The position numbers and the translations under genes are program-made. Positions 1 to 8,800 of a DNA stretch of 58,127 nt are shown piece by piece. The stretch is from Hungatella hathewayi WAL-18680. GTDB lineage: Bacteria; Bacillota; Clostridia; Lachnospirales; Lachnospiraceae. The stretch covers positions 3,238,723 through 3,296,849 of the forward strand of contig NZ_JH379027.1 of the NCBI RefSeq assembly GCF_000235505.1, given 5' to 3'. How positions within the stretch are numbered: the stretch's first letter is position 1; every line of letters begins with the position of its first letter. The notes under the pieces are model-generated. The model searched no databases and was not told the DNA's origin. It saw only the letters and a list, made by a program, of their open reading frames with translations.

Positions 1-40
1 TCCTTCCGCCATAAAATGCAATTTTTTTCCAACTCAAACC

Positions 41-113
41 TTGCAATTTTTTACGAAAGTGGGTATAATAGACTATATTACGAAGGTTGATACCTTCTGT
101 CAGATGTTTTAGA
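41..113 (+). promoter_or_regulatory. Promoter and 5' hairpin of recombinase-linked module, copy 1
   Basis: A consensus promoter, TTGCAA at 41-46 and TATAAT at 64-69 with a 17-bp spacer, points toward the 3' end of the downstream recombinase. The predicted transcript starts near 76. It first forms a small hairpin (GAAGG 82-86, CCTTC 93-97) and then meets the terminator at 114-145. The arrangement is nearly identical at 12084-12186, next to the second recombinase. The hairpin loop differs between copies but its stem is kept, so the structure appears to be under selection. Whether the roughly 70-nt RNA has its own function is not known. Confidence 0.75.
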
Positions 114-146
114 TACCGCATAATACCAATTATGGGGTATTTTTTA
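114..146 (+). terminator. Intrinsic terminator of module copy 1, with candidate recombination core
   Basis: The stem TACC/GGTA plus CATAAT/ATTATG (114-139) closes on loop ACCA (125-128) and is followed by a T-run from 140. By analogy with copy 2, the 12-mer TAATACCAATTA (121-132) would be a recombination site. Its inverted partner would be TAATTGGTATTA, expected a few hundred bases left of the window. I could not see that partner inside the window. Confidence 0.7.
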
Positions 147-169
147 TTTTTATGCTGTGACAGCCGCTG

Positions 170-1036
170 TCAGCCAAGCACCAGCCGCATCCGCGACATC
201 TGCCTCCTGGGCTGTTCCTCTGTGCTCATGGTGTAAATCCGCGTCGTGTTGATACTGGAATGCCCCAGCAAATCCATCAGCCGGACCACGTCCTTTTCGA
301 TGCTGTAAAAAATTCTGGCAAACAGATGCCGGAAATTGTGAGGAAATACCTTCGACGTGTCCACCCCTGCCTCTCTCCCCAACAGTTTCATCCGTTTGCT
401 GATATTACTTCTATCCATCAGCTTCCCATTTCTGGTAATAAAAATACTTCCACTCCGGATTCCCACTTTCCGGCAATAGCTCTTCAATATCTTCACCAGC
501 TCCGCCGGCAGCAATGCGATTCGGGATTTCCCTTTGTTGTAAATATCCGCCCGCCCAGTTTCCAGCGATTCCACGGTAATGAACGGAAGCTCGCTGATTC
601 GGATTCCGGTGCTCCCAATGGTCTGAAGTAGCATGCTCATTCGAATATCCCCCTTCCGCTCCGCCGTATGCACCAGCCTCGCATAGTCTTTCTCCGTCAA
701 TTCCTTCTCCTTATCACTGAACTGGACCCGCTGGATTTTGAGCAGCTTCACTTTACACTCCCCGCGGTCTATGTATTCCAAAAAGCTGTTGACAGCCGCC
801 AGCATGGAATTGACACTAGTCGTCTTATAATGTTCCCTGAGATACTGTTTATATTCCAACACGCTCTCTTTATCCAATCCCTCTCCGCCACACCTATGCA
901 GATAATCCTCAAATTTTCTCACATCACGAACATATTTCTCCACCGTAGCCCGGCTTCTCTCCTCCTCTTTTAAATACTGCCCGTATTGTTTTAGCATCTC
1001 CTCTGTGATACAGTTCATATTTTTGCGTTGTTCCAT
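170..1036 (-). CDS. Tyrosine recombinase (XerC/D-like), copy 1
   Basis: This 288-aa site-specific DNA recombinase has an N-terminal SAM-like core-binding domain (about residues 12-95) and a C-terminal catalytic domain. The catalytic set is visible: R146 in TGIRISEL, K170 in NKGKSR, H233 and R236 in HNFRH, H259 in LGHSS, and the nucleophile Y268 in TRIYTM. The ATG is preceded by AAGGGGG. It is a close paralogue of the protein at 12215-13120, and both genes end beside a matching promoter-terminator module. The setting suggests DNA inversion rather than chromosome dimer resolution. A 6-bp perfect inverted repeat, TGACAG-CCG-CTGTCA (158-172), overlaps the stop codon. Confidence 0.92.
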   Translation of the reverse strand: MEQRKNMNCITEEMLKQYGQYLKEEERSRATVEKYVRDVRKFEDYLHRCGGEGLDKESVLEYKQYLREHYKTTSVNSMLAAVNSFLEYIDRGECKVKLLKIQRVQFSDKEKELTEKDYARLVHTAERKGDIRMSMLLQTIGSTGIRISELPFITVESLETGRADIYNKGKSRIALLPAELVKILKSYCRKVGIRSGSIFITRNGKLMDRSNISKRMKLLGREAGVDTSKVFPHNFRHLFARIFYSIEKDVVRLMDLLGHSSINTTRIYTMSTEEQPRRQMSRMRLVLG

Positions 1037-1120
1037 AATAAAAAAAGTCCCCCTTTCCTTTGTATCAATATTAAGTATATCTTATACAATCCAGGCAATT
1101 TTTTCAACAACATCTTAAAT

Positions 1121-1162
1121 AAAAAAGTGCAGAACTATCAAACATGATAACTCTGCACTTTT
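1121..1162 (-). terminator. Bidirectional terminator hairpin
   Basis: AAAAGTGCAGA and TCTGCACTTTT form a long stem with an inner TATCA-aaca-TGATA stem. T-tracts are present on both strands. It ends transcription of the Rpn-type gene that stops at 1173 and separates it from the recombinase starting at 1036. Confidence 0.85.
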
Positions 1163-1172
1163 GCAATTAAAA

Positions 1173-2012
1173 TTAGCTTTCCAAAGATTTTTTTATCTTT
1201 ACTATCTGTTTCATCGGAATATCAGTGTCTTTATGAATTTCTTCTGCAGTTTTATTCTTTTTTAGCATCGTAGTCACAATTTTCACCATCCCGGTCTCCA
1301 TACCATCTTCAAATATCATCTGTCCTAATAATGACATTTTCAACACCTCCTCCACATTTCCCAGCTCCGTGGGATTTAAAAACTTGTTTGCAAATGCATA
1401 CACAATTGATTCCAATTTCTTGATATTCTCTATGCTTAATTTTTCATTTACATTTTTTTCACTTTCTTTCAGCAATGTCAGTATCGTTTTTATCCGCTCT
1501 TCTATACTGCCTGTTCCGGACATTAACGGCGTCAAAACTAATGGCAGCAAATTTTGTTTAGTCAATGGGACACCCTCATTGAGTTTCTCTTGCACACCTG
1601 CAATAATTTGGTCTCCATCCTTCTCCCCCATTAATATTGGGATTATCCGATATGTATTCACTCCCTCTGTAAAGGAGGTCATCGGATTTCTCACATTGCC
1701 TGTGTAAACCACATAAGTTGTTACTGCCACGCCATAAGTGCTGCTGACATTGACCTCATACTGCCGGAAGCGCTTTAAATCCTCTACTCCCCCATCTCGA
1801 CTTTGAAACTCAAAATGAGACCAGCTCCCATCTTGCATCACATAATTAAAATCTTCATACATCTGCCGGATTTCCAACTCAATTATCTCCGTCGGTGCCA
1901 CACTTATCGGCTCCGCCAGTCCTATAAACGGCAATAATTCCTTTCCGAAACTCTGCCCTGCATATTTCATCCCCCTATCCTCATACGGGAATGTATCTGC
2001 TCTTTTCTTCAC
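1173..2012 (-). CDS. Rpn family recombination-promoting nuclease / putative transposase
   Basis: This 279-aa protein belongs to the Rpn (PD-(D/E)XK nuclease, transposase-like) family, which is abundant in gut Clostridia. Such proteins are DNA endonucleases linked to horizontal gene acquisition. The nuclease signature is the FEFQSRD segment near residue 67, a conserved E-x-Q preceding a long helix. The C-terminal 60 residues contain the family's repeated short helices. The start is GTG at 2012, supported by GGAAAGG eight bases upstream. No terminal inverted repeats or target duplications were recognised, so this is a single gene rather than a complete insertion sequence. It may have been brought in with the surface island. 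Confidence 0.85.
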   Translation of the reverse strand: MKKRADTFPYEDRGMKYAGQSFGKELLPFIGLAEPISVAPTEIIELEIRQMYEDFNYVMQDGSWSHFEFQSRDGGVEDLKRFRQYEVNVSSTYGVAVTTYVVYTGNVRNPMTSFTEGVNTYRIIPILMGEKDGDQIIAGVQEKLNEGVPLTKQNLLPLVLTPLMSGTGSIEERIKTILTLLKESEKNVNEKLSIENIKKLESIVYAFANKFLNPTELGNVEEVLKMSLLGQMIFEDGMETGMVKIVTTMLKKNKTAEEIHKDTDIPMKQIVKIKKSLES

Positions 2013-2372
2013 ACAGCCTGCCTTTCCGTAGGCGGCATAGTTTTTTATCTACCTTAAGTATAATTTGTTTTTTCTTCACAGACAATAGTTTTCCTACATT
2101 TGTTAATTATTTTTAATCTTTGAATTTTTTATAAGATATTGATTGAGTTTCTGATGAAATAACACCTGAATATAACTTGATAAACGGAATATAATTTGAT
2201 ATTCTGAATAAATAAGATAGACAATTTCTATGGCCTTCTCCTATCGTCTGCTTTTTTACTATAACACACGCCGCCTAAAAAATCCAGCATATAATTTTTG
2301 TGAGATAAATATAATAAATTCTAAAAAGAGACCGTCCAGTCATTCCAACTTTCCGGTCTCTTTCATCGAATA
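2013..2372. other. AT-rich spacer between the Rpn gene and the XRE gene
   Basis: This 360-bp spacer is clearly more AT-rich than its surroundings. It holds the terminator at 2325-2363 and probably the promoter of the Rpn gene. I see no convincing coding sequence on either strand. Confidence 0.5.
2325..2363 (-). terminator. Terminator after the surface-protein operon
   Basis: AAAGAGACCG (2325-2334) pairs with CGGTCTCTTT (2354-2363), with pyrimidine-rich flanks on the minus strand. It lies just after the XRE gene stop and probably marks the end of the surface operon. Confidence 0.8.
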
Positions 2373-2567
2373 TTATCCCTTGATTCCAAGCGTCTCCGCG
2401 ATACGTTCCTTGGTCCGCTCACACTGGTTGCGGCCGTAGATGATGTCGCTGACGGTAGAATTGGCGATGCCTAAGCGTTTCGCCAGCTCCTGCTGGGGGA
2501 TGTCCTGTTCTACCATTGCGATTTTCATTTTCTTGCCAAAGGGGGTGCATGGGATTCTGGTTGCCAT
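2373..2567 (-). CDS. Small XRE-family helix-turn-helix regulator
   Basis: This 64-aa protein consists almost entirely of one HTH_3 domain: QQELAKRLGIANSTVSDIIYG supplies the two DNA-contacting helices (part of this run spans about residues 25-45). AAAGGAG lies seven bases before the ATG. It sits 47 bp after the last secreted-protein gene and before a terminator, so it is likely the final gene of the surface operon. There it could provide feedback control of the cluster. No partner antitoxin or toxin gene is seen beside it. Confidence 0.8.
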   Translation of the reverse strand: MATRIPCTPFGKKMKIAMVEQDIPQQELAKRLGIANSTVSDIIYGRNQCERTKERIAETLGIKG

Positions 2568-2614
2568 ATGGGTTCTCCTTTCTGCTTGTGGTCTTTGTTT
2601 TATTAATTCTTTCC

Positions 2615-3277
2615 TTAAATCGTCGGCGTCAATCCTACTGTGAAACTTGGTTTTACGGAGAAGATGTCATTCTGGGACCAGCCTTTGTTGGTCAGGCCGT
2701 AGATGTTCAGCTTCATCGTAGCTCCGGCGTCGATTTTCCCTTTGGTGGACGCTTTTAAAGTGTAATTCGCCGTGCTGTCCTTGAAACCAAAACCAGTACT
2801 CAAGGCTGCATTATTGGCCGGGATGGTTTCGGTGCTGTCTTTGATTGCCAGCAGCACGTATTTTAAGTTGGTCGCCAGAGCGACAGCATCCTTATCATCG
2901 GTCAGTGTGCAGGTAGAGGTGACTCTGCCACTTACGGTTCCCGTGGTAACCTTGCTGATATGTACATAGACCGGGGTTGCGGAATTGTTGACGATATCGT
3001 AGTTCGTTGGCGCGCCAATCTGGCGGGTCAGAAAATCTGCTTGTGATGGGTCATATTTACTTGGGTCCACATCGAAGGCCACTGTGATGGGCAAAGTCAC
3101 ACTCAGCGTGGTTGCGTTGATTCGTCCCAGCAGTTCTGTCTGGGTGGTTCCGACCGCTGATAGACTGGCGTCATTTTCCACCGCCGGGTCCCCTGCCTCC
3201 CCGTATGATGCCATGCTTCCTGTTACCGCCAGCCCCATGGCAAGGGCCAGGGCTGTCAACTGTTTTCTCTTCCTCAT
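2615..3277 (-). CDS. Secreted surface protein with WxL/pilin-like beta domain (small paralogue A)
   Basis: This 220-aa protein has a Sec signal peptide (about residues 1-27, KR-rich start, hydrophobic core, then SYGEA). The mature part is beta-rich. The block LPITVAFDVDPSKY followed by an asparagine-rich IVNNSATPVYVHISKV segment has a direct counterpart in the next gene (3336-4025) and in the C-terminus of the giant protein (5829-10997). All three end in a related hydrophobic strand (VKPSFTVGL or VKPTLKIS). No LPXTG motif or membrane anchor is present. The protein is probably a released or polymerising surface subunit. Its exact family is not recognised. AGGAGG precedes the ATG. Confidence 0.75.
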   Translation of the reverse strand: MRKRKQLTALALAMGLAVTGSMASYGEAGDPAVENDASLSAVGTTQTELLGRINATTLSVTLPITVAFDVDPSKYDPSQADFLTRQIGAPTNYDIVNNSATPVYVHISKVTTGTVSGRVTSTCTLTDDKDAVALATNLKYVLLAIKDSTETIPANNAALSTGFGFKDSTANYTLKASTKGKIDAGATMKLNIYGLTNKGWSQNDIFSVKPSFTVGLTPTI

Positions 3278-3335
3278 GATTCATTTCCTCCTGTATCCTT
3301 TTGTTTTTTGTTCTTTTTATTTAAACCAGCCGGAC

Positions 3336-4025
3336 TTAATTGGCCCGTACTGCGCTGATTTTCAGTGTCGGCTTCACCGTAAACTGGTAGGCGCCATAGA
3401 AATCGGCCGCCGCCTTCCCATAAATCTGGAGCCCGGCATCCTCACCGGCCTGAAGGTCCGTTATGGGGATTCCTCTCTTTCCGGGATAAATCGCATACTG
3501 TTCAAAGTCCGCATCTCCGGTATAATGCCTATCCGCCCGTCCCAGAACCAGTATCGCCGTCCCCGGCTCCTTCACCTCCGATACCCGCTCCACCAGGCGG
3601 AAGGACTGGACCGGTCCTCCTGGAAATGTCTCCGAAAATGTGACATCCCCGGCTCCTACCGCCCCCACCTCCGCGATCTCCAGCCGCACCGGAACCACCG
3701 AGTTGTTGATGACCTTAAAGTTGCTGGCATCTGGCCCGATAATCTGTCCTCCCGGATTTGTCCTGGCGTCAAACCCGGCATCCGGGTTGACCTGAAATTC
3801 TACTCCGTCCGACGGCAGTGTCACGGAAATCAGGGAAACCGCAATGGTTCCAAACATCTCCGTCTCCAGCGACTTAATTCCCAGAGCCATATCAAACGAC
3901 AGTTCCGTCTCCGTGACGGAGATTCTGTCATCCGCCCCGTACACCGCAGGAACAGACTGGCCGGTCAAACTCAGAATGATGGCTAAACTCAAGGCCGGTA
4001 TCCGAGATATCTGTTTTCTTCTCAC
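3336..4025 (-). CDS. Secreted surface protein (small paralogue B)
   Basis: This 229-aa paralogue of the preceding gene (2615-3277) shares the LPSDGVEFQVNP and VINNSVVPVRLEI blocks and the C-terminal VKPTLKIS strand. The start is placed at GTG 4025 because AGGAGGAGGG lies seven bases upstream. An in-frame start further upstream would run into the preceding gene. The signal peptide is residues 2-29, ending near VPAVYGA. It lies in the middle of the surface operon, 16 bp after the membrane-anchored trio. It is likely exported and processed by the operon's own signal peptidase. Function beyond surface location is inference. Confidence 0.75.
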   Translation of the reverse strand: MRRKQISRIPALSLAIILSLTGQSVPAVYGADDRISVTETELSFDMALGIKSLETEMFGTIAVSLISVTLPSDGVEFQVNPDAGFDARTNPGGQIIGPDASNFKVINNSVVPVRLEIAEVGAVGAGDVTFSETFPGGPVQSFRLVERVSEVKEPGTAILVLGRADRHYTGDADFEQYAIYPGKRGIPITDLQAGEDAGLQIYGKAAADFYGAYQFTVKPTLKISAVRAN

Positions 4026-4041
4026 TTGCGCCCTCCTCCTC

Positions 4042-4665
4042 TCATTCCTGCAAAACCAGCTGTATCTGGGCCGCAGCCTGGCCGATATAGGTTTCATCTT
4101 CTTTGTATGCATAAAATCTGGCGGTACACCGGTATTCCCCCGGCGGCAGTTCCACACTCAGCGGAGCCGCTTCCACGTAGTTTCCAGGCGGGATGGCTCC
4201 TGTCTCATAGATTTTCTCCGCCGTGTCATCCCTCCACACCTCCACCCGGATCAGTTTCCCCTGATTGGACGGATTTTCAATCAGCCAGTTAATGCTTCTG
4301 TCCGCCCCGGTGGTCTTTCCGCAGGGCGTGGCATTGATGGACATGGCCAGCATTCCCTCCTCCACGATGGAATCCAGTTCCCGCTGGCGCTCCTCCGGCG
4401 TCTTCCCCGGAATATCCCCCTCCACGATGTTGGCCTCATACACCAGCCCTTCCGTCTCCACTTCCCGCTGCTTTCCCTGCAGATAGAAATGAACTGCCGC
4501 CAGCAGGGCCGCAAAGAAAAGAACCGTCAAGATCAGAAGCCCTATCTCTCTGTGCCCCCGTTTTTTCTGTCCATGCCTGTTCTGCACCGGTTCTTCCCCT
4601 CCGGATTTCTCCTGCCTGTATTTTTCCTGTATTTCCTGTCCTGCCATCCTTGTTTTCATCCTCAC
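4042..4665 (-). CDS. Single-pass membrane protein with extracellular beta domain (trio member 3)
   Basis: This 207-aa protein has a basic cytoplasmic head (residues 1-40), one membrane segment (about 42-62, LLILTVLFFAALLAAVHF) and an outside domain. The domain contains the motifs SINATP, IENPSNQG, VEAAPLSVELPPGEY and YIGQAAAQIQL. The same motifs occur in the gene at 4669-5193, and more weakly in that at 5228-5776, so this is a tandem family. The start codon is uncertain: GTG at 4665, or ATG at 4659 or 4647, none with an ideal ribosome site. The gene starts 3 bp after its neighbour's stop, consistent with translational coupling. Family name not recognised. Confidence 0.7.
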   Translation of the reverse strand: MRMKTRMAGQEIQEKYRQEKSGGEEPVQNRHGQKKRGHREIGLLILTVLFFAALLAAVHFYLQGKQREVETEGLVYEANIVEGDIPGKTPEERQRELDSIVEEGMLAMSINATPCGKTTGADRSINWLIENPSNQGKLIRVEVWRDDTAEKIYETGAIPPGNYVEAAPLSVELPPGEYRCTARFYAYKEDETYIGQAAAQIQLVLQE

Positions 4666-4668
4666 TTC

Positions 4669-5193
4669 TTAATTCTGCACATACAGGGTAATGCGGGCCG
4701 ATGCTCTTCCGATATAGGCATTATCGCTGATGCGGTACGCATCGAAATTGGCGACACAGGGATATTCCCCGGCCGGCAGCTCCACATTTAACGGCGCTTC
4801 CTCTATGTACTGCTCCGGGTCCAAATACCCGGACTTATAGATTTCCTCCCCCGTATCCTCCCGGTTAATGGTCACGGTAAAGCGGTTCCCATTGTCGGGC
4901 GGGTTCTCAATCAGAAGATTGACCTCCGTTTCCCCCACTCTCATGGATGGAGTGGCATTGATAGAGAACGTCAGCATTCCCTCCCGGACAAGGGCATCCA
5001 ATTCCGCCTGTCTCCCCGCCGGGTCATGGAGCGTTCCGCTCTGGACACGGGCCTCCGGCTCCAGCTGGGGGTACTGGATCTCCGTCTGTCTGTGGGTGTA
5101 GACGAAATACCCGGCGCCTCCCAGCACCGCCACACAGAATATCATGGCCAGAATGATTACCGCTATATTGGTATGCGTTCTTCTACTTCTCAT
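4669..5193 (-). CDS. Single-pass membrane protein with extracellular beta domain (trio member 2)
   Basis: This 174-aa paralogue of the gene at 4042 has a membrane segment at about residues 10-31 (NIAVIILAMIFCVAVLGG). The outside domain carries SINATP, LLIENPPDNGN, REDTGEEIYKSG, APLNVELPAGEY and YIGRASARITLYV. The ATG at 5193 is preferred over a TTG 15 bases upstream because GGAG is suitably spaced from it. All trio members keep the ELPAGEY-type turn, which suggests an immunoglobulin-like or pilin-like fold. They could anchor or scaffold the secreted paralogues encoded next in the operon. Confidence 0.72.
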   Translation of the reverse strand: MRSRRTHTNIAVIILAMIFCVAVLGGAGYFVYTHRQTEIQYPQLEPEARVQSGTLHDPAGRQAELDALVREGMLTFSINATPSMRVGETEVNLLIENPPDNGNRFTVTINREDTGEEIYKSGYLDPEQYIEEAPLNVELPAGEYPCVANFDAYRISDNAYIGRASARITLYVQN

Positions 5194-5227
5194 CTTCCCC
5201 TGCTCCAATTTCTTATGTTTCTGAATT

Positions 5228-5776
5228 TCATTCTTTTATCACCCGCAATGTGATTTCCAGTTTCAGTTCTCCGGCCGGCTCCATTTCCTCAAAGAGTTCA
5301 ATCTTCGCCAGCACCGGGTATTCCCCGGCCTCCAGTGTCCGGTCCAGTTCAATGGTTTCCACATACTTTCCCGGTTCCACCCGTTTTGTACCCCCGATAC
5401 AGGCTCCGTCAGATGTCTCATAGAGACTTATCCGGGAACTGTATTGGTTCTCATGCGGATTCTCAAACTCGATATTGCACTCCCGGCTCCCCTCCGTCAT
5501 GGTGGGCAGCTGGTTCATCACAATCCGGTACTGACCGTCTTCCACCCCATTTCCTTCTCTGGCGCGGAGCCGCCCGTCGACCGCGCGCTTATCCGGCATC
5601 ATATCATTTCCTGTCTGGACGGATGCCGGAAAGCCCCACACGACCGTAACGGCAATCCCGGCGGTGGCAATTGTCACAGTCAACACCAGGAGCAGAAGGA
5701 TATTCCTCTCTCTTCTCGCTGTCTCCCGCCTCTGCTTTCTTTTCCTGTGGCTGTATTTCCCCTTTTCAGATATCAT
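5228..5776 (-). CDS. Single-pass membrane protein with extracellular beta domain (trio member 1)
   Basis: This is the most divergent member of the trio, 182 aa. It has a strongly basic head (HRKRKQRRETARRER), a membrane segment at about residues 25-46 (ILLLLVLTVTIATAGIAVTVV) and a beta domain. The domain retains IEFENPHENQ, EPGKYVETIELDRTLEAGEYPV and a final LKLEITLRV strand. The ATG at 5776 follows AGGAGA and AGGTGG. An upstream in-frame TTG (5839) would overlap the giant gene and has no properly spaced ribosome site. It begins 52 bp after the giant gene ends. Confidence 0.7.
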   Translation of the reverse strand: MISEKGKYSHRKRKQRRETARRERNILLLLVLTVTIATAGIAVTVVWGFPASVQTGNDMMPDKRAVDGRLRAREGNGVEDGQYRIVMNQLPTMTEGSRECNIEFENPHENQYSSRISLYETSDGACIGGTKRVEPGKYVETIELDRTLEAGEYPVLAKIELFEEMEPAGELKLEITLRVIKE

Positions 5777-5828
5777 TCCACCTGTCTCCTGTCTGTTGCA
5801 AAATCTCCACCTTCCTGAAGATATCCCT

Positions 5829-8800
5829 TTAACTTCCAACCACCTGCTTTATCTCATCGCCCACATCCCCTGTTGGGATTCCAAACTGGTAAATGATATC
5901 GAATCCGAACCTCTGCTCCGGTCCAATATGAAGCAGGCTGTATTCCATAAAATACTGATACGAAAATGTCTTCCCCCGCCCCATCTGACAGGTCATCCAG
6001 TAATTTCCCGGCGTATAATAGGCTTCCTTCTCCACAACACTTCCGCCTGTGGCAAAGTTCCCTCTGATTCCCAGCTTCACTCCCTGATTTTCATCGGTAA
6101 TAGGGATGCTGTCATCAATGGTGTCACTGCCGTTCCCCAGCGCCAGCTTTACATCAATGCTGTCGGAAACTTCCTTGGCATTTACCCCGGTGATACCCAG
6201 CTGCATGGGAATATCGTTATTGTTCGTTATGGACATGCTGTCTGAGTAGGCTTTTGCCGGCGTATTTCCAGGCTTCAACGTGATGTTCGCCGTTGTTTTG
6301 GATAATGTGATATCCAGGGTGCTTCTCGTCGCCCCTTTTATCTCTATCTGCACCTCGTAGCGGGTAACCATGGTGTCGATGCCGCTTCCCGTTTTCGACG
6401 CCAGTTCCAGGAGAATGGTGCGGCTGTTCGGAAAGCTGTATGCCGCCCCGTTATATAGTTTCAGAGGACTCATGCTGCTGATAGAAGCGGATGGCTCCGC
6501 CAGGGATGCTGCCAATCCTGCCAGGTCCGTACCTCCCGCTTCCAGAGCGAGATTCTGATGGGCGTTATCTGTTCCATAGATATGGAAATTGGCGGTCACT
6601 GTGTTAACCGCTGTCAGATTAAATCCCGGCTGCGATACTGCCCCCGTCTTCTGGCTGATTCTGCGCAATAGCACGCTGGACGACGGAACGGTTCCGCTCC
6701 CCCAGACACCCACAGCACCACTGAGAACTCCGCCTGATTCCGTGACGGCAGATGGGTCAACAGTTACCGTCAGCATTTCCGGGGCGGTGAGCGTCGGCAT
6801 GCCCTTGGTCGCCTCATCTGTCAGACTGGAGAACCAGATTCGGTTTTCTCCCTGAACTTCGCTTCCCCCATAGGTATTTAATCCATCTATCTGGCTCTGC
6901 CACAGGGCATCGGTTGAATGATCAAACATGAAAACTTTCCCTCTGTCTGCAAGTGATTGATCACTGTAACACTGGTTAATGTTATCGGCTCCCAATTTTC
7001 CGCTGATGGAACCGGTATTTCCGGCTGATGTCCCGGTGATACTGCCAGCAGTCAGACCGGCATAATAGCTGTTGTGAATCGTACCGGCGCTTCCGTCCCC
7101 AACGATTCCACCGGCATAGGCAGGTGTTCCGGTGACGCTGATGTCTGCTTCCAGCACGTAGCAGCTTGCCACCTCCGATGTCTCCGTAACCCGGCCTGCA
7201 ATTCCTCCGGCGCAGGCCGTCCCTGTCACGGCTGCCCCACGGTTAAAGCATCTGGTAATTTTCGATGTTCCTGCGGTTATTCCCGCCAGGGTTCCTGCGG
7301 TCTGTCCACTTACGGATGACGCCGTGATGCCCACATTTCTAATGACACCACTGCCTCCCACATGTCCGAAAAGACCTGCGGCATCGTCATGTTCGACTAT
7401 CATACGGCTGATTAATTTATCATTGCCTTCGAAGGTTCCCGTATAGGTGTGTGTGCCTGTTCCTATGGGATTCCAGTGAATCGGTTCATCCTCACTTCCT
7501 CCGTAAATGGCTCCGCTTAATGTAATGTCATTCATCAGTTTTGCGCAGGCATCCGGCTGTTTGCCGCTGTTTACCAGACAAGCAAATGCCGCCAGTTGTA
7601 CCGCTGATTCAATCTGATATGGGGAATCCGCCAATCCATCCCCCGTGGTCAGTGCACCTGCAGTAATCAATTCATCCACCACTCCCTGTCCAATGGCTGA
7701 CCAGTCGTCCGGCCGGGTGAGCGTTCCAAAACCAGGGTAACCATCGGGATTATAGGTCCATGCGCCATTCATAGACTGTCCATTTAACGCGTAAGCCAAT
7801 GCCCAGGACTGCATCTGCACTGTCGTCAAACCTTTTGCACCACTGGAGCCATTAAAAGATCCTGATGGCATTACCGTTATGTCAAAATACGAATTCGGAC
7901 AGCTTGAATACCTTATCAGCGGATATACCCCATTTGGACTCTCGATGATTCCAGCATTGTAGCAATCTGAAAAGACAGTTGATGTTGTCTTGTTTTTTTC
8001 ATTGTTGTTTACCGGGCAGATACCACCTGCCAAACTCTCAGTTGCTGTAACCTTTCCCAGGTTATAACATTGAGTAACTATGTTTTGGCTGGAATCCACA
8101 GTTTCTATATAACTGAGAATTCCTCCTGGCATTTGTTTTCCCTCTACATTCCCCCTATTTACGCATCTCTTAATCGTCGAACTATTTTTTATCCATCCCG
8201 CGATACCACCGCAATGGATGAAGGATGTTGTGACCGAACCATAATTTGCACAGTCTTCAATCGTTCCTGAATCACATATACCTGCAATTGACCCCACCAT
8301 GCTGTTACTAGTGACTATTTTGGAATTTCCCCCGATTGTCAGCCTTTTTACTGTTCCCGTCAGAGTAGTAATTAACCCGTTACTCTGATTATAAAGATAA
8401 TCAATCGTAAATCCATTTCCATCCCAGACACCGCTAAAACTGGTAAGTCCAATCCAAATTAAAGGCGTATCTGCACTTCCGCCATAGGAACTGCCAGTTA
8501 AGTCAATATCTGCTCCCAGGATCATACATTTACCGATATAAGTATTGTCATGATTCACCTGATAGGCAAACCAGGCTAATGCTTCTGGACTGTTAACGAC
8601 ATATGCCTCCGCTTCACTTTCTCCGGATCCCCCTTCCAGCATTGGCACCGTTCTTCCATCAGGCAGCGTTACGGTATGATTCTTTAGGTAATTATCATCC
8701 CACCCTCTTTTCTCCACCGCTTCACTCCAGGTAGTCATGGGCGATTCAGCTGTCACAGCTCTCGTTTTTGCAAAAAATGTTTTCGACTCTCCATTTATTT

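Noticed and set aside
1173-2012. Complete insertion sequence around the Rpn-type gene
   Set aside because: No terminal inverted repeats or target-site duplication could be found by eye on either side.
4023-4157. Longer form of secreted paralogue B starting upstream in the neighbouring gene
   Set aside because: The upstream part lacks a signal peptide and overlaps the preceding gene; GTG 4025 has a strong ribosome site and is followed at once by a good signal peptide.
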